From Bacteroidota bacterium (lineage in GTDB: Bacteria; Bacteroidota; Ignavibacteria; Ignavibacteriales; Ignavibacteriaceae), in NCBI GenBank assembly GCA_024278655.1, contig JAJRSV010000011.1, positions 1 through 5,015 on the forward strand: DNA of 5,015 nucleotides, in the 5' to 3' direction. Position numbers and translations under genes: made by a program. Of this stretch, positions 1 through 5,015 are shown piece after piece (positions within the stretch are counted from its first letter, which is position 1; each line of letters begins with the position of its first letter). The notes beneath the pieces are model-generated. The model saw only the letters and a program-made list of their open reading frames with translations, did no database searches and was not told the DNA's origin.

Positions 1-487
1 AGAACTCTTTCGCAAAATTGTTATTTATTAATTCAGCCATTACTGCAGATGTGTTCGGAGATAACTCGCTCGGTTTTATTATTACCGTGTTACCTGCGGC
101 TATTGCGGGAACAACCGGGAGTATGGAAAGCTGGTACGGATAATTCCACGGACCGATTATTAAAGCGTTTCCGTACGGTTCGGGAAGCAGGTAACTTTTT
201 GCAGGAAAGTTTGCCAGGTTGGTTCTGACACGTTTTTTTACTGCCCACTTTTTAATTTTTCTGAGTGCTAATTTTATTTCGTGATATATTAATGAAAGCT
301 CCGTTTCGTATGTTTCGAAAGATGACTTTCTTAAATCTTTATAGATTGCCTCGTTTAATTTATCTTCATTTTCTTTTAAAACATTAAGCAGTTTTTGCAA
401 TTGCTCTTTTCTGAATTTTAAATCTTTCGTTCCGTTATTCAGAAAGAATTGTCTTTGCCTGTTAAATAATTCCTCCGGGTTATTCAT
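1..487 (-). CDS. Aldehyde dehydrogenase, class 3-like, N-terminal part (runs off the left edge)
   Basis: NAD(P)-dependent oxidation of an aldehyde to a carboxylic acid is the expected reaction. The frame is open from an ATG at 487-485 to the window edge, giving 162 residues of a family usually near 450-470. Seen in the translation: an N-terminal helical region (about residues 5-90), then GPWNYP at 112-117, where N115 is the conserved oxyanion-hole Asn, then AAGNTV and IIKPSEL, where K138 and E141 fit the cofactor-binding Lys and Glu of the Rossmann domain. The short N-terminus before PWNY (about 112 residues) is typical of the ALDH3/fatty-aldehyde and coniferyl-aldehyde branch rather than the longer classes 1/2. 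The catalytic Cys and Glu lie outside the window. The start overlaps the end of the upstream dehydrogenase by 8 bases, and an AGGGG (495-499) sits 7 bases before the ATG, so the two are probably co-translated. Family call is firm; substrate is inferred. Confidence 0.9.
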   Translation of the reverse strand, partial: MNNPEELFNRQRQFFLNNGTKDLKFRKEQLQKLLNVLKENEDKLNEAIYKDLRKSSFETYETELSLIYHEIKLALRKIKKWAVKKRVRTNLANFPAKSYLLPEPYGNALIIGPWNYPYQLSILPVVPAIAAGNTVIIKPSELSPNTSAVMAELINNNFAKEF

Positions 488-1307
488 TGCTTTTCCCCTG
501 CCTTCCTACGAACCCGTCCATCGATTTATACACGCCGAGAAACCTTCCGGTGAACCAATCAAAAGCTCGTGTTGGAAGAATGCCTTTTACCAATGGTGTA
601 AGCTTTATAAGAAACGGTTTTCGAACGAAGAGTTTGTTCTTTTTAATAGCTTTAATAATTGATTCGACAACGTTTTCCGGTTCAAGTATCGGAAGAAAAA
701 CTGTTGATTTCACTCCTTCGAACATTCCGGTGTTTATGTAATACGGCGTAACGGTTGTAACGTGTAAGTCCTTACCTAATTTTTCCAGCTCAATCCGCAG
801 CGATTCCGACCAGCCGAGCGCCGCCCATTTGCTCGCAACGTAAACAGACATTTTGGGATTTGCCGCATAGCCCGCGGCTGATGAAACGTTAACAATATGC
901 CCGCTCCCTCTTTCTATCATATCCGGCAGGAACTCAAGCGTAATGTGCATCATTGCGTTTGAGTTAATGCTCATTACAAAATCAATATCTTTATGGGTGT
1001 GTTTATAAAACTCTTTGCCCACAACAACACCGGCGTTGTTTATCAGTATATCAATTTTACCCGCTTCTGCTTTTACTTTTTTTGCCGTTTCTATCACCTG
1101 ACTTGTATCGGCAATATCAACAATATAGGAATGTACATCGTATCCTTTCTCTTTCAATCCGCTTACGGTTTGTTTCAGGTTCTGTTCATCAATATCCCAG
1201 ATAATTAATTTCTTTGCCCCTTGTTCAAGAAGCTTAACGCCCATCAGCTTGCCGATGCCCGATGCACCACCGGTTATTAAAACGGTTTTGTCCTTTATTG
1301 ATGACAT
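480..1307 (-). CDS. SDR-family NAD(P)-dependent dehydrogenase, SDR16C-like (retinol / 17-beta-hydroxysteroid / fatty-alcohol type)
   Basis: Classical short-chain dehydrogenase/reductase of 275 residues, complete. Seen: glycine-rich cofactor motif TGGASGIG at 12-19; acidic D38 after the second strand (IIWDID), which favours NAD over NADP; NNAG at 90-93; tetrad N115; catalytic S143 in NVSSAAG; YVASK with Y156 and K160. The stretch TPYYINTGMF at 187-196 and the tail LGVYKSMDGFVGR resemble the SDR16C branch (RDH10, SDR16C5, HSD17B11), whose known members oxidise retinol, steroids or lipid alcohols. There is no N-terminal membrane anchor; the tail at about 203-262 is rich in hydrophobic and basic residues and could touch membrane. 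A GGGG (1314-1317) lies 6 bases before the ATG. Its stop overlaps the start of the aldehyde dehydrogenase gene, which suggests an alcohol-to-acid pathway. The exact substrate cannot be read from sequence; a generic ketoreductase is the alternative. Confidence 0.93.
   Translation of the reverse strand: MSSIKDKTVLITGGASGIGKLMGVKLLEQGAKKLIIWDIDEQNLKQTVSGLKEKGYDVHSYIVDIADTSQVIETAKKVKAEAGKIDILINNAGVVVGKEFYKHTHKDIDFVMSINSNAMMHITLEFLPDMIERGSGHIVNVSSAAGYAANPKMSVYVASKWAALGWSESLRIELEKLGKDLHVTTVTPYYINTGMFEGVKSTVFLPILEPENVVESIIKAIKKNKLFVRKPFLIKLTPLVKGILPTRAFDWFTGRFLGVYKSMDGFVGRQGKSNE
488..507 (-). promoter_or_regulatory. Internal ribosome binding site for the aldehyde dehydrogenase
   Basis: On the minus strand the last codons of the SDR gene contain AGGAAGG (501-507) and AGGGG (495-499), the second 7 bases before the aldehyde dehydrogenase ATG. 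The start and the preceding stop share the string ATGAATAA, an arrangement typical of translational coupling. This purine-rich site stands out because the other starts in the window have little or no Shine-Dalgarno sequence. Confidence 0.5.
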
Positions 1308-1435
1308 AACTTACCCCGTTAAATGTTAATAACAATCAGATATATTAAAATATGTTATTGCTTTAGATAAATCCAAAAAGAAATGTTTAAGAAGCAGGGA
1401 ATGTTATTAACGGAATAGCCGATAATTCGTTTCTA
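1308..1435. other. Intergenic leader between phosphate transporter and SDR gene, with paired TGTTA-type elements
   Basis: This 128-base AT-rich gap separates the transporter stop from the SDR start. It contains TGTTA-a-TAACA at 1324-1334, a perfect 5-bp-arm palindrome, and a near copy TGTTATTAACG at 1402-1412, with centres 78 bases apart. A partial third form, TGTTATTG, occurs at 1353-1360. I see no strong GC-rich hairpin with a T-run that would terminate the transporter transcript, and no convincing -35/-10 pair, so whether the SDR has its own promoter is open. Paired operators are one reading; chance in AT-rich DNA is another. Confidence 0.3.
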
Positions 1436-2551
1436 TTAAAACAATTGTAATAAAAGAAATATTGAACCGCTTATTGCCGCAGCCACAGGTAATGTTAAAA
1501 CCCAGGAGAGTAGTACTTGCTTTATTGTTTTCAGATTTCCTTTGCCGGTTGCAGTACCAATACCCAAAATAGAACCGACTGAAACGTGTGTGGTTGAAAC
1601 GGGTAATCCATGAATGCTTGCCGTTGTAACCAAAAGTCCGGTAACCAAATTAGCAGTGAACCCTTGTCCATGATTCATTGGAGTTATTTCTTTACTCATC
1701 GTGTGCGCAACTTTTTTGGCGTTCAATAAGCCGCCCAAAGCCATTGCAACAGCTATTAACATCAACCCGAAAGAAACATCGAGTGCCTGCATTACCAAAA
1801 GCAACCCGACAATTTTCGGTGTGTCGTTTAAACCGCGTGCAAAGCTTACAACGCCTGCACTTAAGTAGTGTAATGTATCCAATATTTTTTGCGTGCTGAC
1901 GCCGATAAAACTTCCGTTGTAAACATCAATACAATCCTTTTCATCTGCTACGGAAATAAGCGGCTGAACAGTGCTTCTGTTTGCTATGGTGCCGCCTTCA
2001 ATTTGTGCTAATGGTCTTACCTCGCCGCCAATGCAAACGCACTTTTCTTTTGTTACACCTAATGCCAGTCTTGTTCTGTTAAAAACAATGTAAAGAAGAA
2101 AACTTAGTGCTGCTGCCATAAACGGACTTACCAACAGCGGAACCAAAAACACACCGCCTAACCTTGTAAAGTTAAATGCGGAGCCAACCGAAGCAACTCC
2201 TGCACCGAACATTCCGCCGATAAGACTATGAGTTGTAGATATCGGCATGCCAATTTTAGTTGCAATAAAAACCGTTAGCGCCGCACCGGCTGCAATCGAT
2301 ACCGCAAATTCGGGTGATTGAATCAATGCATCGGGAACAAGCCCCTTGCCCGAAAAGTTTTTAACAAGCGTAGTAGCCAGTAATACTGCTGCTGCCGAAC
2401 CCATAAAGGTTGTAACCGTTGCCCACGTTAATGCTTTTTTATAATTGGTAGTGTTGCTGCCGAACAATGTGGCAACGCCTTTGAAGTTATCGTTTGCCCC
2501 GTTTGAATAGGCAAGGAATACAACCGCTATTATTAGAATAATAAATATCAT
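1436..2551 (-). CDS. PiT-family inorganic phosphate transporter
   Basis: Integral inner-membrane symporter that takes up inorganic phosphate (possibly as a metal-phosphate complex) driven by H+ or Na+. The 371-residue protein is complete. It shows the family's internal duplication: GANDNFKG at 18-25 mirrored by FARGLNDTPK at 237-246, and PISTTHS at 103-109 mirrored by PVSTTHV at 317-323. Hydrophobic segments fill about residues 1-16, 42-62, 84-120, 130-157, 228-275, 298-335 and 345-371. The two halves are split by a hydrophilic loop (about 160-227) carrying C171, C173 and C207. The size is short for the family but no motif is missing. No PhoU-like/DUF47 accessory gene, a frequent partner of PiT, lies beside it in the window. 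There is no Shine-Dalgarno before the ATG. An inverted repeat 34 bases upstream may regulate it. Sulfate permeases of the same superfamily are a less likely alternative. Confidence 0.95.
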   Translation of the reverse strand: MIFIILIIAVVFLAYSNGANDNFKGVATLFGSNTTNYKKALTWATVTTFMGSAAAVLLATTLVKNFSGKGLVPDALIQSPEFAVSIAAGAALTVFIATKIGMPISTTHSLIGGMFGAGVASVGSAFNFTRLGGVFLVPLLVSPFMAAALSFLLYIVFNRTRLALGVTKEKCVCIGGEVRPLAQIEGGTIANRSTVQPLISVADEKDCIDVYNGSFIGVSTQKILDTLHYLSAGVVSFARGLNDTPKIVGLLLVMQALDVSFGLMLIAVAMALGGLLNAKKVAHTMSKEITPMNHGQGFTANLVTGLLVTTASIHGLPVSTTHVSVGSILGIGTATGKGNLKTIKQVLLSWVLTLPVAAAISGSIFLLLQLF

Positions 2552-2626
2552 GGAAACAAATTTATTAGCGGAACCGGTATATGTTTGTCAGATGTGTGAC
2601 AATTATCATTTTGTTTTTTTAATCAT
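2552..2626 (-). promoter_or_regulatory. Upstream region of the phosphate transporter
   Basis: A 75-base gap between the hydrolase stop and the transporter start. Reading leftward it holds the inverted repeat described separately and then TAAATTTG (2564-2557), which fits the Bacteroidota -7 pattern TAnnTTTG. No clear TTTG -33 element sits at the usual distance, and the box ends only 5 bases before the ATG, which would imply an almost leaderless mRNA. So a promoter here is possible but weakly supported; read-through from the hydrolase gene is equally possible. Confidence 0.25.
2585..2602. promoter_or_regulatory. Inverted repeat TTGTCA-N6-TGACAA, candidate operator of the phosphate transporter
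   Basis: Two perfect 6-base arms separated by 6 bases (GATGTG on the plus strand). The geometry, 5-base cores TGTCA/TGACA spaced by 6, is that of Crp/Fnr-family operators. Read leftward the same bases also give TTGTCAC-N4-CTGACAA, which matches the direct-repeat Pho box (CTGTCAT-N4-CTGTCAT) at 10 of 14 positions. It lies 34-51 bases before the transporter ATG, a sensible place for a regulator site. The perfect symmetry is seen directly; the identity of the regulator is inference. Confidence 0.4.
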
Positions 2627-3421
2627 TTAAAAATTGTTTTTCGATAAGAACTTTAAAATGTGCTTGTTAACTTCTTTGGGGCTTTCAACCGGAGCCATGT
2701 GTCCGGCACCTTCTATTACTACGAATTCGGAGCCGTGAATTTTATCAGCCATCGACATCATCACATCCGGCGGTGTGAGTTTATCTTCTTCGCCGCATAT
2801 AACCAATGTGGGAACAGAAATTTTGGAAAGATAACCTGTTGTGCTCGTTCTACCCGCCATAGCCAAAAGGCATCCCTTAACGCCAAGGGCGCTGTTCTGT
2901 TTCGAACGGCTTAACACGGCAGCATAATCATTCTGATGCCGCCTGATAAAAATTTCAGAGAAACAATTCGGAACAAAACCTTCAACAAAACTTTCCACAC
3001 CCGTTGTGTTTATCTGTTTTATACCTGCCGCTCTTTTTAACTTAACTTCGTCGGTGTCGGCATCCGATTTTGTATCGCACAAAATCAAACCGCCTAACTT
3101 TTCTTCCATTCTTTCAACAGCCCTGAGTGAAATATAACCGCCCATCGATAGTCCGCATAAAACCGGTTTGCTTAAGCCCATGTGATCAATCAATGATTCC
3201 AGGTCATCAACAAACGATTCCATTGTGTACTGTCCGTCACTGGCGGGAGATTCGCCAAGCCCCCTTATATCGTACAAAACACAATAGTAATTTTTACTCA
3301 ACGCCTCAACCTGTGCTTTCCACATAGTATGATCGAAAGGAAAGCCGTGAACGAAAACTATCGGCTTGTTTTCTTCGTTTCCTTCAGTAAAAACAGCAAT
3401 ATTATTAATGGTCGTTTTCAT
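2627..3421 (-). CDS. Alpha/beta-fold hydrolase with complete catalytic triad, substrate unknown
   Basis: Soluble, probably cytoplasmic serine hydrolase of 264 residues; no signal peptide. Seen: oxyanion-hole HGFPFD at 25-30; strand YDIRGLGES at 50-58; nucleophile elbow GLSMGG at 90-95 with S92; acid D213 in CGEEDKLTPP; and H241 in GAGHMAPVESP. A cap region of mainly helical sequence fills about 121-195. The layout and length match the large AB-hydrolase-1 group that includes 3-oxoadipate enol-lactonase and bacterial esterases, but no other gene of the protocatechuate pathway is present, so a PcaD call is not justified. The start ATG (3421-3419) is preceded by ACCGGTAAAAA with no real Shine-Dalgarno; the HGF motif at residue 25 fits the usual family start. 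It diverges from glgA across 83 bases and may head a leftward unit including the phosphate transporter 75 bases downstream. Function beyond ester or lactone hydrolysis cannot be assigned. Confidence 0.9.
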   Translation of the reverse strand: MKTTINNIAVFTEGNEENKPIVFVHGFPFDHTMWKAQVEALSKNYYCVLYDIRGLGESPASDGQYTMESFVDDLESLIDHMGLSKPVLCGLSMGGYISLRAVERMEEKLGGLILCDTKSDADTDEVKLKRAAGIKQINTTGVESFVEGFVPNCFSEIFIRRHQNDYAAVLSRSKQNSALGVKGCLLAMAGRTSTTGYLSKISVPTLVICGEEDKLTPPDVMMSMADKIHGSEFVVIEGAGHMAPVESPKEVNKHILKFLSKNNF

Positions 3422-3439
3422 TTTTTACCGGTATGTTAT

Positions 3440-3470
3440 TTGTAAAAACTTCTCTATTATTGAGTATAAT
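3440..3470 (+). promoter_or_regulatory. Candidate promoter of glgA with perfect TATAAT box
   Basis: A perfect TATAAT lies at 3465-3470, 34 bases before the first possible glgA ATG. A partial -35, TTGTAA at 3440-3445 (4 of 6 matches), precedes it with a long 19-base spacer. On the opposite strand TATACT (3468-3463) overlaps the box and could serve the divergent hydrolase gene, so the 83-base region 3422-3504 may hold back-to-back promoters. AT-richness makes a chance TATAAT fairly likely. Confidence 0.4.
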
Positions 3471-3483
3471 TTAATATTTTTCT

Positions 3484-3499
3484 TTCATATTTATATGAA
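3484..3499. promoter_or_regulatory. Palindrome TTCATAT-tt-ATATGAA just upstream of glgA, candidate operator
   Basis: Perfect 7-base arms around a 2-base centre. It ends 5 bases before the ATG at 3505 (17 before the ATG at 3517) and begins 13 bases after the TATAAT box, so a bound repressor would block glgA transcription near its start. As RNA it could form only a weak AU-rich hairpin over the ribosome entry region. The symmetry is seen; the regulatory role is inferred. Confidence 0.4.
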
Positions 3500-3504
3500 T
3501 AATT

Positions 3505-4983
3505 ATGAACTCTAAAATGAAAATAGCGTTTGCAGCAACCGAAGCCGTGCCGTATGCAAAAACAGGAGGATTGGCAGATGTTGCCGGTTCGCTTCCGAAA
3601 GAGCTTGAGAAATTCGGCTGCGAGGTTAAGCTGTTTATTCCAAAATATTCTTCAATAGACGAAGCTGAGCACAAAATACATTACAACTGGGATATAGGTG
3701 AAATGCCTATCAGAGTAAACGGTATGATACGCTCAGTGCATATTCATCAGAGCATTTTACCGGATTCGAATGTTGAGGTAAACTTTGTTGACTGCCCGCA
3801 TTACTTCCACCGCGGAAGTATTTACACAAACGATAAAGATGAGGATGAAAGGTTTATACTTTTCTCGAAAGCGGTTATTGAAACTTTGCAGAGAATGAAA
3901 TGGGCTCCCGATGTTATTCACTGCAACGATTGGCAAACCGGTTTGCTGCCGCTTTTCATAAAAGATAATTACAGTTGGGATAAACTTTTTGACAAGACCG
4001 CGACTCTTTTTACAATTCATAACATCGGTTACCAGGGAAGATTTACGAAATCGGTTTTACTAAGTGCAGAGATACGAAGCGAATTATTTTATCCCGGCGG
4101 ACCTGTTGAACATAACGGCAGCGTTTCGTTTATGAAGGCGGGAATTGTTTTTGCCGATATTTTAAACACCGTAAGTAACAAGTACTCACACGAAATATTA
4201 AAGCCGGATTTGGGCGCGGGATTAGACGGACTATTGCGAGAAAGAAAGCCGGACCTTTTCGGAATACTTAACGGTGTTGATTACACTATATGGAATCCCG
4301 AAACCGATAAATACATTCCATACCATTATTCAAAAGATGATTTGTCGGGTAAGATAAAAAACAAAAAATACCTGCTTGAACATTTTCAAATGCCGTTTGA
4401 TGAAAATGTGCCGCTGATCGGGATAATTTCGAGAATGGTTGCACAAAAAGGTTTTGATATTTTTGAGGAAGCCCTGGGCGACCTGATGAACCTGAACGCC
4501 CAATGGATTATACTCGGCAGCGGAGATGAACATTACGAGGAGTTATTCCGCCTTCTGTCACTCGATATTCCGCAAAAGGTTTCTTCCTATATCGGTTACA
4601 GCAACGAGCTTGCCCATTTAATTGAAGCCGGAGCCGATATGTTTTTACTGCCTTCGCGTTACGAACCGTGCGGCTTGAACCAGATTTACAGCTTAAAATA
4701 CGGAACGGTTCCTATTGTTAAAAAAACCGGCGGGCTTGCCGATACGGTTCAGGATTGGGATGAATGGAATCACTACGGACACGATACCGGGACAGGGTTT
4801 TCTTTCGAAGAGCATTCTGCTCAGGCGCTTTACTCAAGTGTTTTAAGAGCCGTAAATTATTTCGGTGATAAATCCGTTTGGAATAAAATTCAGCAGAACG
4901 GAATGATGAAAGATTATTCGTGGAAAAAATCCGCCGAAAAATATGTTGAACTTTACCGGCTTGCAAAATCGAAAAGAAGTTAA
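3505..4983 (+). CDS. glgA: Glycogen/starch synthase (GT5 family), GlgA
   Basis: Transfers glucose from ADP-glucose (some relatives use UDP-glucose) to the non-reducing end of alpha-1,4-glucan in glycogen synthesis; cytoplasmic GT-B fold enzyme. The 492 residues cover the family's full length. Seen: KTGGLADV at 19-26, the sugar-nucleotide-binding loop near the N-terminus; HCNDWQTGL at 139-147; FTIHNIGYQG at 169-178; LNGVDYTIWNP at 255-265; SRMVAQKGFD at 309-318, with R310 and K315 as the phosphate-contacting pair; and the signature SRYEPCGLNQIY at 384-395, with catalytic E387 and C389, followed by KTGGLADTV. All catalytic residues are present. The annotated start is the first ATG, but M5 (ATG at 3517) begins MKIAFAATEAVPYAKTGGL, which aligns better with the usual GlgA N-terminus; neither has a Shine-Dalgarno. 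No other glycogen gene (glgB, glgC, glgP) is in the window. Confidence 0.97.
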   Translation: MNSKMKIAFAATEAVPYAKTGGLADVAGSLPKELEKFGCEVKLFIPKYSSIDEAEHKIHYNWDIGEMPIRVNGMIRSVHIHQSILPDSNVEVNFVDCPHYFHRGSIYTNDKDEDERFILFSKAVIETLQRMKWAPDVIHCNDWQTGLLPLFIKDNYSWDKLFDKTATLFTIHNIGYQGRFTKSVLLSAEIRSELFYPGGPVEHNGSVSFMKAGIVFADILNTVSNKYSHEILKPDLGAGLDGLLRERKPDLFGILNGVDYTIWNPETDKYIPYHYSKDDLSGKIKNKKYLLEHFQMPFDENVPLIGIISRMVAQKGFDIFEEALGDLMNLNAQWIILGSGDEHYEELFRLLSLDIPQKVSSYIGYSNELAHLIEAGADMFLLPSRYEPCGLNQIYSLKYGTVPIVKKTGGLADTVQDWDEWNHYGHDTGTGFSFEEHSAQALYSSVLRAVNYFGDKSVWNKIQQNGMMKDYSWKKSAEKYVELYRLAKSKRS

Positions 4984-4994
4984 AGATTAACTTC
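4976..4994. terminator. Stem-loop across the glgA stop codon, possible weak terminator
   Basis: GAAGTTAA and TTAACTTC form a perfect 8-base-pair stem with a 3-base AGA loop; the TAA stop (4981-4983) lies in the left arm. On the plus strand no T-run follows, so it is a poor terminator for glgA itself. On the minus strand it is followed by T-rich TTTTCGATTTTG, so it could end a convergent transcript from beyond the right edge. The stem is AT-rich and modest in strength. Confidence 0.3.
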
Positions 4995-5015
4995 GTAACC
5001 GATAGAAAAGTAGAA

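Noticed and set aside
487..1208. Plus-strand open frames (487-741 and 993-1208) inside the SDR gene
   Set aside because: They are opposite-strand shadows of a gene whose cofactor and catalytic motifs are all intact; their translations show no domain.
2585..2620. Rightward terminator: TTGTCA/TGACAA stem followed by a T-rich stretch on the plus strand
   Set aside because: No rightward gene ends here, the stem is only 6 bp with low GC content, and the T-run begins about 10 bases after it.
2627..3421. Annotation of the hydrolase as 3-oxoadipate enol-lactonase (PcaD)
   Set aside because: Only general alpha/beta-hydrolase motifs are visible and no aromatic degradation genes are nearby.
2573..3432. 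Shared ACCGGTAT motif upstream of both the phosphate transporter and the hydrolase
   Set aside because: ACCGGT also occurs several times inside genes in this window and sits at different distances from the two starts, so it is probably chance.
3471..3674. Open frame of 67 codons on the minus strand, antisense to the start of glgA
   Set aside because: It lies almost wholly opposite the well-supported glgA coding sequence, has no recognisable motif and no ribosome site.
1..5015. CRISPR array, tRNA/rRNA gene, insertion sequence or phage module
   Set aside because: No regularly spaced repeats, no tRNA-like cloverleaf or rRNA-like stretch, and no transposase or integrase sequence could be recognised by reading.

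Overview
The window is AT-rich chromosomal DNA with ordinary bacterial gene density. It holds four complete genes and one partial gene, with no RNA gene, mobile element or CRISPR array that I can see. Most starts lack a good Shine-Dalgarno sequence, and the protein sequences look like the Bacteroidota/Chlorobiota (FCB) group, perhaps Ignavibacteria. That placement is an inference from style only and needs a database search.

Layout: positions 1-3421 are read leftward and 3505-4983 rightward, from a divergent intergenic region (3422-3504). In the leftward direction the order is an alpha/beta-fold hydrolase (3421-2627), a PiT-family inorganic phosphate transporter (2551-1436), an SDR-family dehydrogenase closest to the SDR16C group (1307-480), and the N-terminal 162 codons of a class-3-like aldehyde dehydrogenase (487-1), which runs off the left edge. 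The rightward gene is glycogen/starch synthase glgA.

Function: the SDR and the aldehyde dehydrogenase overlap by 8 bases. As a pair they fit stepwise oxidation of an alcohol (possibly long-chain or isoprenoid) to aldehyde and then acid. The phosphate transporter is separated from its neighbours by 75 and 128 bases and may be its own unit. GlgA elongates alpha-1,4-glucan from a sugar nucleotide for glycogen storage. The hydrolase has a complete catalytic triad but no identifiable substrate.

The non-coding parts give the more interesting signals. There is a perfect TTGTCA-N6-TGACAA inverted repeat upstream of the phosphate transporter. A perfect 7-bp-arm palindrome lies between a TATAAT box and the glgA start. 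Two near-identical TGTTA-type elements flank the SDR leader. An 8-bp stem-loop is built across the glgA stop codon. I found no evidence of a novel multi-gene system; the genes all belong to known families.
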